From: Pantoea alhagi
GTDB taxonomy: Bacteria; Pseudomonadota; Gammaproteobacteria; Enterobacterales; Enterobacteriaceae
Assembly (NCBI RefSeq): GCF_002101395.1
Contig: NZ_CP019706.1
Location: 310,001 to 374,000 of the forward strand
Reading direction: 5' to 3'
DNA length: 64,000 bases
The position numbers and the translations under genes are program-made. Shown piece by piece: positions 7,738 through 16,427 of this stretch (its first letter is position 1; each line of letters begins with the position of its first letter). The notes under the pieces were generated by a model. The model saw nothing but the letters and a program-made list of their open reading frames with translations. It did no database searches and was not told where the DNA came from.

Positions 7738-8139
7738 GTGAAACCAGTAATCATGTTCTTAATCATACTTCCTTCTGTTTGCCTAATGGTAAGCGTTCTC
7801 CTCTATCTTTCCAATAGGGGCAGGTATAGTAAACTTATTTCTGATTTCCAAAAAAATCATATTCTACCCGCTCCTTATTTATTGCATTGCAATATGGGTT
7901 ATTTAGGTTCACCACTAATGACCTATTTTTTCATACGTTTAAAAGAAAAAAAGAAGATATTTTTTTTAGCTAAGGATAGCCAAGCCTATAGCTTTGCTGT
8001 TGAAAGTGAAAATTACGATAGAATAAATATGCTCAAACCACTTTACTATACATTTTTATTAGGTTTTTTGAGCTGTAGCTTACTGATGCTGATTGCTTTA
8101 TTTTTTAAGTTAAAAACATTATATTTAAATTATGTGTAA
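7738..8139 (+). CDS. Small two-span membrane protein, candidate immunity protein
   Basis: A 133-residue basic protein with a hydrophobic span at residues ~4-25 and a second near 107-128; the loop between them contains NMGYLGSPLMTYFFIRLKEK. The start is GTG 7738, three bases after the upstream stop, with GGGAAT nearby as a weak ribosome site, so translational coupling is likely. Small membrane immunity proteins typically follow pore-forming effectors, and the YLG...FFIRL loop recalls such proteins in enterobacteria. The role is inferred from position and topology only. Very AT-rich. Confidence 0.6.
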   Translation: MKPVIMFLIILPSVCLMVSVLLYLSNRGRYSKLISDFQKNHILPAPYLLHCNMGYLGSPLMTYFFIRLKEKKKIFFLAKDSQAYSFAVESENYDRINMLKPLYYTFLLGFLSCSLLMLIALFFKLKTLYLNYV

Positions 8140-8283
8140 CCCCCAATAATTTTATAATTAACCATTAATTTGAAATGTACTGGCTAAACTAATACAGGGA
8201 AAAGAAATATATTATATATCTGCCCTGTAGTTTCTTAAAATTTAGTTATCAATGGCAACTTTGCATCAAAGATTTATATTCTG

Positions 8284-8350
8284 TGACCCGCTCCCCGTTG
8301 ATTAATACACCACGATGTTAATAATGTCTTCATATTGACCCGCTCCCCGT
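8284..8350. repeat. Pair of 15-bp direct repeats before the DUF4225 fragment
   Basis: TGACCCGCTCCCCGT occurs at 8284-8298 and again at 8336-8350, 52 bp apart in the same orientation. The GC-rich motif stands out from its AT-rich surroundings. The second copy runs directly into the coding sequence left of the truncated DUF4225 gene, so the pair may be the scar of an insertion or recombination event. It resembles an insertion-sequence end, but no matching transposase is present. Confidence 0.6.
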
Positions 8351-8867
8351 ATGTGATCCATTCATTGACCATGAAAAAATCGTCGGATACATAATAGACG
8401 GTATCGGTGTAGTGCTTAGTGGTTTTCAGATTGTAGCCGGTGCCGGTTTACTGGCTGGCTCTGTTGCTACTGGAAATGTCATAGGAATCGTAGCTGGCTC
8501 AAGTTTGATAGTGAATGGCGCTGGCTCTGCTATTGAAGGGATTGATAAGCTAAGAGGCGTTCCTGACCCTTCTAACCCCGTAAGGGAAGCTTATGAAGAC
8601 ACAGCTGAATTTTTTGGTTTTGACCAGCGATTAGGGCTGCTTGCTTATCAGGTGGTTGATCTAACCACTTCATACTACCGGGTTTTAAAACTATCCTTGA
8701 AACCCGAAGCATGGAGGTTGTTCAAATATCTCCCAACTGATTACTACCGAAAGGTTCAAGTAATGAGTAAACCCGCTCTTGCTTTGAAAGGCGCAGGAGC
8801 AGCAGCTAAAGGAGCAGGTATAGGTATGAATCTTTACCAAATGCACGATGCTCAGGTAAAAAATTAA
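8325..8867 (+). pseudogene. DUF4225-type protein, 5'-truncated
   Basis: The frame is open from 8325 but has no ATG near its start. Homology to the DUF4225 domain begins at once (DPFIDHEKIVGYIIDGIGVV) and continues to the stop through GLLAYQVVDLTTSYYRV and KPALALKGAG. The N-terminal part normally present is missing, and a stop at 8322 plus the GC-rich repeat mark the break. The first alternative start is GTG 8412, inside the domain. The glycine-rich N-terminal hairpin is typical of membrane-active toxins. Likely a decayed or orphan C-terminal effector module. It converges with the 9184 gene and shares four bases with it. Confidence 0.65.
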
Positions 8868-9184
8868 TCGCTTGTTTTTTTAAATTTGTGACACTTCCAC
8901 GCCAGATTCAGGGGCGTAACAAAATAAATTACCACTATACCAAAAGCGAGAACGATAAAATAAGAAAAGGCACTGGATTTATCAGCAGTGAACAGACCAT
9001 ATAAACCCACCAGTGCTAATAAAGCCAAACCTATAACTCCTCCCCAAAACCTTTTATTCAGGTCAATAACTAAACTTTGCAGAGTATCTGTCTGGCTTTG
9101 ATCCTTTTTGATAATACCTTTTAATTTACCGATATCTTTACCAGAAAAACCATTATCAAGCAGCTTTTTTTCATAATCGTTCAT
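8864..9184 (-). CDS. Small two-span membrane protein facing the DUF4225 fragment
   Basis: A 106-residue protein with a charged helical N-terminus (MNDYEKKLLDNGFSGKDIGK) and two hydrophobic spans at about 48-66 and 73-91, ending in a basic tail. It converges on the DUF4225 fragment with a four-base overlap of stop codons (TTAA). A similar small membrane protein is, to my memory, a common neighbour of DUF4225 genes, so it could be the cognate immunity protein. The evidence is position and topology only. Confidence 0.55.
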   Translation of the reverse strand: MNDYEKKLLDNGFSGKDIGKLKGIIKKDQSQTDTLQSLVIDLNKRFWGGVIGLALLALVGLYGLFTADKSSAFSYFIVLAFGIVVIYFVTPLNLAWKCHKFKKTSD

Positions 9185-9292
9185 CTAAATCTCATCCCAA
9201 ATAATTTACGATATTGAGCCAATATATCATGATTAAGTGAGAGGTTTTGCTTGCTTTAGAATCCACCTGGCTACGATACCGTCAGCGGTGAA

Positions 9293-9387
9293 AAGGAGGA
9301 AATCAGATAGGTTTGCGAATTGCGTAACTAATTGATATTTAATGGCACGCCCTACAGGATTCGAACCTGTGACCTACGGCTTAGAAG
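9293..9387. repeat. Left attachment repeat (attL) with tRNA-Arg 3' end and an integrase tail
   Basis: This 95-bp segment matches 16120-16214 with one mismatch (9307 A versus 16134 G). Positions 9343-9387 duplicate the 3' 45 bases of the tRNA-Arg gene. Positions 9293-9342 duplicate the last codons of the integrase gene and its 3' spacer. A normal attL would carry only the tRNA part, so the extra 50 bp must come from another integrase that once ended here. Confidence 0.9.
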
Positions 9388-9764
9388 ATAATAGACCGTC
9401 ATTTAACACACTGATTTAACGCCTGAAATCCATGTTCGCGCTTTGGTTTGTGTCGTTCTGTGTCGTTAATCGCGGTCCACGGTAATCTTCCAGCATAGAG
9501 CGACGCCACAATTACGACACAACGCGACACAGTGCATGCAAAGCTTTGGCAAAGGTCACAAAGCCCTGCATGTCCCAAATTTGTCTCACCTCTACCAAGC
9601 GCAAGAAGAATCGACCCCTTCCGAGGTTTTGAGTTGTTTTGCGCTAATTTTTTGCCCCATCCATGTCCCAGGGCTGACCCGCACCGACCTGGCGACAGAG
9701 TGATCAGTTCTGGTCAAGATGTTACAATCCGAAAACGCTATCGATTCCATTGAAAGGAAACAAA
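9388..9764. other. Phage left arm with candidate integrase arm-binding sites
   Basis: No gene is supported here. TGTGTCGT occurs at 9449-9456 and 9459-9466, and its complement ACGACACA at 9514-9521 with a variant GCGACACA at 9524-9531. The same ACGACACA motif occurs twice next to the right repeat (16102-16109, 16113-16120). Paired copies of one motif on both sides of the core are what arm-type Int sites look like. The right part of the segment must hold the promoter for the gtr-type operon, with a possible -10 TACAAT at 9723-9728. Confidence 0.6.
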
Positions 9765-10718
9765 ATGAGAGTTGCAGTGGTAATCCCTTCGTACAAGGTG
9801 AAAAAACACATACTGAATGTGATAGGAAAGATTGGCTCAACGGTTCAAAAAATCTACGTGATAGACGATTGCTGCCCGGAAGGAACTGGTGATTTTGTTT
9901 TAGAGCATAACACTGACGAAAGGGTATCAGTTATCAAGCATGAGGTTAACCAGGGGGTTGGCGGTGCGGTGATGACAGGATACAAGGCAGCGGTCAATGA
10001 CGGCGTAGACATCGTTGTCAAGATTGATGGCGATGACCAGATGGAGCCGGCTCTGATACCAGACTTCACGGCGCCTATCATAGCCGGAGAAGCTGATTAC
10101 ACAAAAGGGAACCGATTTTTCAATCTGGACAATATTAGCGCCATGCCGAAGATCAGGATTTTTGGTAACGCTGTGTTGTCGTTCATGACGAAATTCTCAT
10201 CAGGATATTGGGATATCTTTGATCCAACTAATGGGTACACGGCAATTCATACAGACGCGATTAAGCATCTCCCTCTGAGTAAGATATCAACGCGATATTT
10301 TTTTGAGTCTGACATATTATTTAGGCTGAACACTCTGAGAGCCGTTGTGGTTGATGTGCCGATGGACGCCAAGTATGAGGATGAAGAAAGTAACCTTAAG
10401 ATTTCAAAAATAATCGGCGACTTTCTGTACAAGCATGGAAGAAACTTCTTCAAACGCGTTTTTTATAACTACTATCTGCGAGACATGTCAATCGCCTCAA
10501 TAGAACTGCCCCTTGGGATTTTAATGTTCATATTTGGCGTTGTTGTTGGAGCAGTAAACTGGGCTGATGCTATCAGAACCGACATCCCAAACACATCAGG
10601 TACGGTCATGCTCGCGGCCTTGCCGGTTATTATTGGGTTACAGTTGATATTAGCATTCTTCGGCCACGACATAGCTAACACCCCGAGAAGAACATTTCAT
10701 AACAGGTATAAAAAATGA
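9765..10718 (+). CDS. GtrB-like bactoprenol glycosyltransferase (GT2)
   Basis: A 317-residue family-2 glycosyltransferase. The N-terminal catalytic domain has VVIPSYKV, the VIDDCCPEGTGD nucleotide-binding segment and the KIDGDDQM DxD region. Two C-terminal membrane spans (about 240-265 and 280-300) anchor it. This is the dolichol-phosphate-mannose-synthase-like layout of GtrB, which loads a sugar onto undecaprenyl phosphate on the cytoplasmic side. AAAGGAAAC precedes ATG 9765. Its stop overlaps the next gene by four bases (ATGA), so the three genes form an operon. Exact sugar unknown. Confidence 0.85.
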   Translation: MRVAVVIPSYKVKKHILNVIGKIGSTVQKIYVIDDCCPEGTGDFVLEHNTDERVSVIKHEVNQGVGGAVMTGYKAAVNDGVDIVVKIDGDDQMEPALIPDFTAPIIAGEADYTKGNRFFNLDNISAMPKIRIFGNAVLSFMTKFSSGYWDIFDPTNGYTAIHTDAIKHLPLSKISTRYFFESDILFRLNTLRAVVVDVPMDAKYEDEESNLKISKIIGDFLYKHGRNFFKRVFYNYYLRDMSIASIELPLGILMFIFGVVVGAVNWADAIRTDIPNTSGTVMLAALPVIIGLQLILAFFGHDIANTPRRTFHNRYKK

Positions 10719-11059
10719 TTTACCTTATTACTATAGCCTGCGTCATTGGTATAGCTGTAGGCCAGATACTATTTAAGTTGTCATCTTCTGCATTAAGCAA
10801 GAGCGGAAGCTTATTCTCATTTGACACGCTTGTAATTCTGGTGCCTGCCCTTGCTTTGTATGGCGTTACAACACTGGCATGGATATGGGTTCTTCAGAAG
10901 ATAGAGCTCGGCAAAGCATATCCTTTTATGGCACTTGCGTTTGTGCTTGTTCCAGTAGGTAGTCATTTCTTACTTGGGGAGAAGTTTAACCTTTCATACT
11001 TTCTGGGTGTCGCTTTAATCATGGTTGGCATCATCATAACATTAAGGTCTGCGTCATGA
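10715..11059 (+). CDS. EamA/SMR-type small flippase in gtr cassette
   Basis: A 114-residue protein with four predicted membrane spans. The pattern is that of EamA/SMR-like half-transporters such as ArnE: IGIAVGQILFKLSS near the N-terminus and LGVALIMVGIIITL at the C-terminus. It overlaps both neighbours by ATGA. In canonical seroconverting phages this position is held by GtrA, a different four-span family. The inferred role is flipping the undecaprenyl-phosphate-linked sugar to the periplasmic face. Confidence 0.75.
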   Translation: MIYLITIACVIGIAVGQILFKLSSSALSKSGSLFSFDTLVILVPALALYGVTTLAWIWVLQKIELGKAYPFMALAFVLVPVGSHFLLGEKFNLSYFLGVALIMVGIIITLRSAS

Positions 11060-12882
11060 TGTATTGGGCTTTGGTGTCAGTTTTTGGATATTTTCTCTAC
11101 CTGGTATTTGTTGCTAAGCTTAAGTGGCAGCAAGCCCCGTTCATTGCTCTTAGCATTTGCACTTGCGTTTTGTATGCTAGTGGAATACTTGGTTTCCTTG
11201 AACAAGGCTGGGGCTTGGCGGTTTCGCTTGGATTCGTCCTTGGTGCTTATGCGATTTACAAAGAAAAGCCTGTTATTCCTGTGACATGGAATGGCATTCT
11301 TGCGACGTTGGTCAGTGTAGCACCTTTTGTATTTTCATTTCTTGCAGTTAAAAGCGATTATTTATTCACAGATTGGGATGAATTTTCTTTTTGGGGTGCG
11401 AGTATAAAAATAATGACTGTGACTAACGCTATCTACGATGGTGGTTCGTCATTGTCTAATACATTTAAGGCTTACCCACCGGTCCAGCAGCTTGCTCAAT
11501 ATCTATTTGTATATCCGGCAGGATGGAGCGAATCGGCTGTACTCAAGGCTCATAATGTTTACATATATTCGGCAATGTTGTTTGCTTCAGCCACGGTCAT
11601 AAGAAAAGACGCATTACTGGCCGCCATAGCATTTGCAGCATCATCAACATTCATATACTTTTTCAAGTATGACATAGGGCATGTACTTGTAGATCAGCTC
11701 TTGGGTGTTGTTTTTCTGTCTGCGCTCTGCGTGGCGGTTTCTGCACAAGATAATGACAGAAAATACCTGTTACCATTGATTATTTTCATTCTGCCATTGA
11801 TTAAGCAGATCGGATTGGTATTTGGATTGTTCGCGATAGCATGCGCTTTCGTCCATATTGCGCTAGGAAAAGGTGACGGCTTTAAGAGCAGGCTTGCAAA
11901 TGCTTTTAAACTATCAGCGTTATATCTTGCTGTTCTGCTGGTATCTTTTAAATCATGGTCTTTATATCTAAGCAGTGTTGATGTAACTCCAGCTTTTAGC
12001 GCTTCGGGTCCAATAAATTGGGCATCTGCTGCTATGCAGAACAAGATATCGGTGACCCTTGCCGAGCTTAATACGCGTATCTTAAACCCGCTCTATTTTA
12101 GTTATGCTACTTTTCACTTCCGTCCTTTAACCATTTTCATGATTGGGGTAGCACTGATTGCACCTATCTCAATTATGAGTAAAGGGCGCAGGCTTCAGGA
12201 AACGGCTATAGCAGCAATCCTGCCATTGATGTGCGCAGCTTATATAGCGTTCCTTGTATACTGCTATATTGCGTACTTTTCAGAGTTCGAGTCTAAAAGG
12301 CTTGCTTCCTTTGAAAGATATGCTGGCACCTTCTTGATAGCTTGGGCATCTTTTTTGCTATACAAGATTGTCGATCTGAGCTGGAGAGTTTTCAGGAGCG
12401 CATACTCGCTAGTTGCCATCTTGGCTGTTGCTCTTCCAGTGTATGGCGTTACTGGATATTACCGGTTGGACCTTCAGAAGATTCGCCCAGAACAGAAAAA
12501 AGCAGTCCTCAGGAAGGATGTTTCGCGCTTGTCTGACATGATCTGGAAGAAACTCAAGCCAGGCGATTCAGTTTACTTCATCGCCCAAAACACCAAAGGC
12601 CTTGAAAAGCTAGCTTTCACCTATGAAATGCAGCCGTTTAAGGCAAATAACTGGTGCTGGACTTTAGGTAAAAAATACTATGACAGCGATGTATGGACCT
12701 GCGACAAGACCCTTTCGGAAGTCATGAAGGGTTACAAGTATCTTGCAATTTACAAAGCGGATCAGCAGTTCTGGGATTTATTTTCTTCTCACTTTAAAGA
12801 TGGGGAGAGAAAGGACGAGCTTGCTATATACAAAGCTGATTATGATAAAGATGGGATGTTGCGTTTAACTGAGGTTAAATAG
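11056..12882 (+). CDS. Polytopic GT-C-like O-antigen glycosyltransferase
   Basis: A 608-residue protein with about ten or more membrane spans and a soluble C-terminal domain of about 130 residues. The first large loop holds an acidic DWDEFSFWGASIK motif, where GT-C enzymes carry catalytic acidic residues. As third gene of the operon it takes the place of the phage-specific GtrC that transfers sugar from undecaprenyl phosphate to the O-antigen repeat. GtrC-type proteins share little sequence, so linkage and sugar cannot be predicted. A perfect hairpin terminator follows. Confidence 0.75.
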   Translation: MMYWALVSVFGYFLYLVFVAKLKWQQAPFIALSICTCVLYASGILGFLEQGWGLAVSLGFVLGAYAIYKEKPVIPVTWNGILATLVSVAPFVFSFLAVKSDYLFTDWDEFSFWGASIKIMTVTNAIYDGGSSLSNTFKAYPPVQQLAQYLFVYPAGWSESAVLKAHNVYIYSAMLFASATVIRKDALLAAIAFAASSTFIYFFKYDIGHVLVDQLLGVVFLSALCVAVSAQDNDRKYLLPLIIFILPLIKQIGLVFGLFAIACAFVHIALGKGDGFKSRLANAFKLSALYLAVLLVSFKSWSLYLSSVDVTPAFSASGPINWASAAMQNKISVTLAELNTRILNPLYFSYATFHFRPLTIFMIGVALIAPISIMSKGRRLQETAIAAILPLMCAAYIAFLVYCYIAYFSEFESKRLASFERYAGTFLIAWASFLLYKIVDLSWRVFRSAYSLVAILAVALPVYGVTGYYRLDLQKIRPEQKKAVLRKDVSRLSDMIWKKLKPGDSVYFIAQNTKGLEKLAFTYEMQPFKANNWCWTLGKKYYDSDVWTCDKTLSEVMKGYKYLAIYKADQQFWDLFSSHFKDGERKDELAIYKADYDKDGMLRLTEVK

Positions 12883-12890
12883 AAAAACAC

Positions 12891-12920
12891 AACTAAAGGC
12901 CCCTGACGGGGCCTTTAGTT
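12891..12920. terminator. Bidirectional terminator between gtr cassette and tail-spike fragment
   Basis: A perfect 13-bp stem (12891-12903 with 12908-12920) and a TGAC loop. It lies between two converging genes and should end both transcripts. Confidence 0.85.
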
Positions 12921-13692
12921 TAACCTTCAGTGTGAGTCCTTCTGGACACTGAAGGTCCAGGTCCGCTAGATGACCAAGTCAGGGTTAATGTGTCACCGGC
13001 CTCTAGCCTGACGGCCTGTACAGGCGATGTAGGTATATTAACCGCGTCAGCCCCGCGAGATACCGTAGCCTGTGTGATTGAAGCAGTGCCTTGTATATAC
13101 ACTGTGCAAGGAAGCCTCGTATCATTAAGCCAAGTTCCACGCGTTCCGCCAGTGACAGAGGTGAGGCTCATAGTAGCTGCAGTTCTAACGTCAGTGGTAT
13201 TAATAAAAATGGATGCATCGATATCATAAATACTCCGCTTCCTTGTGCCTGAGCCAGCATCAGTGAATCCACCTGCCCCCGTGTTCCAGTTATTAACCGC
13301 AGCATTTTTAACTTCGTATCCTATCGCAACCGACTGCACCTCTATCAATTCAAAGTAACCGCCATCGATCAGCCCGTTAAATCCTTGAGCTACAAATCTC
13401 TGGCTTGAATAGCAGTTCAGGAATTTGGAATACCTTCCTCTATCTACAAAATCTCCTGTAGATGCGTTCAGGTTTTCATTCCCCATACCTATGAAGGTGT
13501 TGAAACGGCAGTTTGAACTGATGTTGGTGCCGTACTCGCTATTTGCCTCGCATGACCCACCTAAAAACTGATTCCCATCCCCCCAAGTCATACTGAGTCC
13601 GCGAGCCATCCCTTCCATATATAAACTAATGAAATTGTTATTTGTTGGACTTCCTTCTCCGCCGCCCGCTCGCGTGCCTACAGTCATGAGCA
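12920..13692 (-). pseudogene. Phage tail spike, C-terminal part only (cut by IS)
   Basis: About 257 codons of the C-terminal half of a receptor-binding tail spike or fibre. Gly/Asn/Ser-rich beta-helix-like sequence (GDGNQFLGGSCEANSEYG, GGYFELIEVQS) leads to a beta-rich end domain. The IS3 element begins at 13693 and removes everything upstream, including the head-binding domain; the frame's apparent first ~25 residues are encoded by the IS end. A tail spike next to a gtr cassette is the P22/Sf6 arrangement. Confidence 0.7.
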
Positions 13693-13764
13693 TGTAGTGG
13701 CACACTGAATTTGGCCACCTGAACAGAGGTGATATGCTCGCCTCAGAACAATACAGGTGCCCCA

Positions 13765-14067
<303 letters not shown>

Positions 14068-14093
14068 TCGGGAAGCTCAGAGCGCGTTATCCC

Positions 14094-14933
14094 GTGGCGA
14101 TACTGTGCCATGTGTTTGGGGTTCACCGTAGCAGCTACAAATACTGGAAAAGTCGTCCTGATGAACCGGATATCAGGCGGACAGCGTTGCGTAGCCAGGT
14201 GCAGGAGTTACACAGCATCAGTCATGGCTCAGCGGGCGCAAGAAGCATTGCCACTATGGCAACACTTAAAGGCTTCCGTATGGGGCGCTGGCTTGCTGGC
14301 AAACTCATGAAAGAGCTGGGACTTGTAAGCTGCCAGCAGCCAACACACCGGTATAAGCGCGGTGGACAGGAACACATCGCTATACCGAACCACCTTGATC
14401 GTCAGTTCGCGGTCATCGAGCCCAACCAGGTATGGTGCGGCGACGTGACTTATATCTGGACAGGAAAACGTTGGGCATATCTTGCTGTTGTTCTCGACCT
14501 GTTCGCCAGAAAACCCGTGGGCTGGGCAATGTCATTCTCACCGGACAGCAAACTCACTATGAAAGCGCTGGAAATGGCCTGGGAGCGTCGGGGAAAGCCA
14601 GGCGGAGTGATGTTCCATAGCGATCAGGGTAGCCACTACACAAGCCGGCAGTTCAGGCAGTTACTGTGGCGTTGCAGGATAAAGCAGAGCATGAGTCGGC
14701 GGGGAAATTGCTGGGATAACAGCCCAATGGAGCGGTTCTTCCGGAGCCTGAAAAATGAATGGGTTCCCGTGATGGGATACATGAACTTCAGTGAAGCCTC
14801 TCATGCGATCACAGATTACATCGTGGGTTACTACAGCACGCTCAGGCCGCATGAATATAACAGTGGATTACCACCAAACGAATCGGAAAGTCGATACTGG
14901 AAAAACTCTAAAGCGGTGGCCAGTTTTTGTTGA
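14094..14933 (+). CDS. IS3-family transposase OrfB (DDE domain)
   Basis: A 279-residue integrase-core (rve) protein. The first catalytic Asp is in VWCGDVTYI, the second in HSDQGSHYTS, and the Glu in DNSPMERFFRSLKNE. The DDE triad is therefore complete and the element may still be active. The frame continues upstream to the slip site in orfA, so the main product is probably the OrfAB fusion. GTG 14094 is the first usable internal start. Confidence 0.9.
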   Translation: MAILCHVFGVHRSSYKYWKSRPDEPDIRRTALRSQVQELHSISHGSAGARSIATMATLKGFRMGRWLAGKLMKELGLVSCQQPTHRYKRGGQEHIAIPNHLDRQFAVIEPNQVWCGDVTYIWTGKRWAYLAVVLDLFARKPVGWAMSFSPDSKLTMKALEMAWERRGKPGGVMFHSDQGSHYTSRQFRQLLWRCRIKQSMSRRGNCWDNSPMERFFRSLKNEWVPVMGYMNFSEASHAITDYIVGYYSTLRPHEYNSGLPPNESESRYWKNSKAVASFC

Positions 14934-14990
14934 CCACTACACCCAGAATCGCCCGGCGAGCATGGGTGATGGCACAACAGGAGGACCATC

Positions 14991-16154
14991 ATGTCAATCA
15001 CCCTCAGAGGCGGTGTATGGCACTGTCATTTCTTTACCCCAAATGGCAAAAGGGTTAGGCGATCGCTTGGGACAGCGGACAAGAAGCAAGCGCAGGAGCT
15101 GCATGACCGGCTGAAGGCTGAAGCATGGCGCGTCGAAGAGTTGGGCGACTTACCGGCGCGCTCATTTGAAGAAGCCTGCATGCGCTGGCTTGATGAAAAG
15201 GAGCATAAACGCAGCCTGGACGATGACAAAGTGAAGATAGAGTTCTTCCTTGGTCACTTTGCCGGGCGCGATATATCAACCATTACCGGCGAGGAAGTGC
15301 AGAAGATTGTGGGAAGGATGGTAAACCGCAATCATCGTCGGAAATGGGAGATTCAGCGGGATGCGGCCATCAGGGATAACAAGCCCGTTCCGCCATATAA
15401 GGACAAGGCAGTCAGCGCAGGCACAAAGAGCCATTATCTTTCTTTCATGCGATCGCTTCTTCGGGCAGCAGCAAATGAATGGGGATGGATAAAGACGGCA
15501 CCGGTTATCAAAACCAAGAAGCCTGTCAGCAAGCGCATTCGGTGGCTGACCCGGGAAGAAGCAAACCGGCTGATTGAGTGCATGCCGGAAAGCATGAAAC
15601 CAGTAGTGACTTTTGCACTGGCTACCGGGCTACGGCGCAGCAACATCCTCGACCTTGAATGGACGCAGGTCGATATGCAAAGGAAGGTGGCGTGGATAAA
15701 TCCCGAGAACGCCAAAGCGGGCAAGGCTATTGGCGTGGCTCTGAATGATACGGCATGCAGGGTGTTAAAGGAGCAAATCGGGAAACATTCACGATGGGTA
15801 TTTGTTCACACCAAAGAGGCAACCCGGCCTGACGGTACCAAGACCCCGGCGGTCAGGAAGATGCGGTGTGATGATAACACAGCGTGGCGGATCGGACTCA
15901 AGCGGGCAGGCATTGAGGACTTCCGGTTTCACGACTTGCGACACACCTGGGCAAGCTGGCTCATTCAGTCAGGAGTTCCATTGTCGGCGCTGCAGGAAAT
16001 GGGTGGATGGGAAAGCATAGAAATGGTGCGTCGATATGCTCACCTCGCCCCTAACCATTTAACGGAGCATGCGCGCAAAATTGACTCACTTTTAGGTGAC
16101 AACGACACAAATACGACACAAGGAGGAAATCAGGTAGGTTTGCGAATTGCGTAA
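14991..16154 (+). CDS. int: P22-type tyrosine integrase
   Basis: A 387-residue tyrosine recombinase, the length of P22 Int and similar to it through the catalytic half (recalled from memory). Visible catalytic elements are Arg in ATGLRRSNILDLEW, the box HDLRHTWASWL (H-x-x-R), GGW, and the Tyr nucleophile in RRYAHLAP. An N-terminal arm-binding domain and a core-binding domain precede them. AGGAGG lies 7 bases before ATG 14991. Its last codons lie inside the right attachment repeat, 15 bp from the tRNA end. No excisionase gene is recognisable; the IS sits directly upstream. Confidence 0.92.
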   Translation: MSITLRGGVWHCHFFTPNGKRVRRSLGTADKKQAQELHDRLKAEAWRVEELGDLPARSFEEACMRWLDEKEHKRSLDDDKVKIEFFLGHFAGRDISTITGEEVQKIVGRMVNRNHRRKWEIQRDAAIRDNKPVPPYKDKAVSAGTKSHYLSFMRSLLRAAANEWGWIKTAPVIKTKKPVSKRIRWLTREEANRLIECMPESMKPVVTFALATGLRRSNILDLEWTQVDMQRKVAWINPENAKAGKAIGVALNDTACRVLKEQIGKHSRWVFVHTKEATRPDGTKTPAVRKMRCDDNTAWRIGLKRAGIEDFRFHDLRHTWASWLIQSGVPLSALQEMGGWESIEMVRRYAHLAPNHLTEHARKIDSLLGDNDTNTTQGGNQVGLRIA

Positions 16155-16214
16155 CTAATTGATATTTAATGGCACGCCCTACAGGATTCGAACCTGTGAC
16201 CTACGGCTTAGAAG
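16120..16214. repeat. Right attachment repeat (attR)
   Basis: This is the partner of 9293-9387. It contains the last 35 bases of the integrase gene, a 15-bp spacer and the 3' 45 bases of the intact tRNA-Arg gene, so integration regenerated a full tRNA. Confidence 0.9.
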
Positions 16215-16246
16215 GCCGGTGCTCTATCCAGCTGAGCTAAGGGCGC
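16170..16246 (-). tRNA. argU: tRNA-Arg (anticodon UCU)
   Basis: A 77-nt tRNA with encoded CCA. The acceptor stem GCGCCCT pairs with AGGGCGT (final G-T wobble), followed by the D arm TAGCTCAGCTGGATAGAGC, the anticodon loop CTTCTAA (TCT), and the T arm CAGGTTCGAATCCTG. It decodes AGA/AGG. Its position just upstream of folD matches argU in E. coli, a well-known integration site for lambdoid phages such as DLP12. Confidence 0.96.
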
Positions 16247-16427
16247 ATTGATGCGTTGCGTCGAATTATACGGCGCAAAGACAACGAGTCAACGTTTTTG
16301 CAGCCGTGCCGTTCCCATCGCCGAAGTTGTAACCAGCCAGCGTGATTCAGGGACTGACAGCAGCCTGTGCTTCTGACAAAATATGTCCCATTCCCCGATT
16401 CACTCAAACTGATGGATTTCTTCACTG

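Noticed and set aside
9532..9753. 73-residue plus-strand frame between attL and the gtr-type operon
   Set aside because: Composition (Cys/Pro/Arg-rich) is not protein-like, there is no ribosome site, and it overlaps the expected promoter and arm sites.
9540..9764. Dam/OxyR phase-variation switch upstream of the gtr-type operon
   Set aside because: Known gtr switches carry several paired GATC sites. I find only one GATC in this segment, so there is no support for phase variation of that kind.
14942..14990. Remnant of an excisionase gene just before int
   Set aside because: One frame across the IS-int gap reads basic residues that could suggest it, but the segment is too short and no Xis motif is recognisable.
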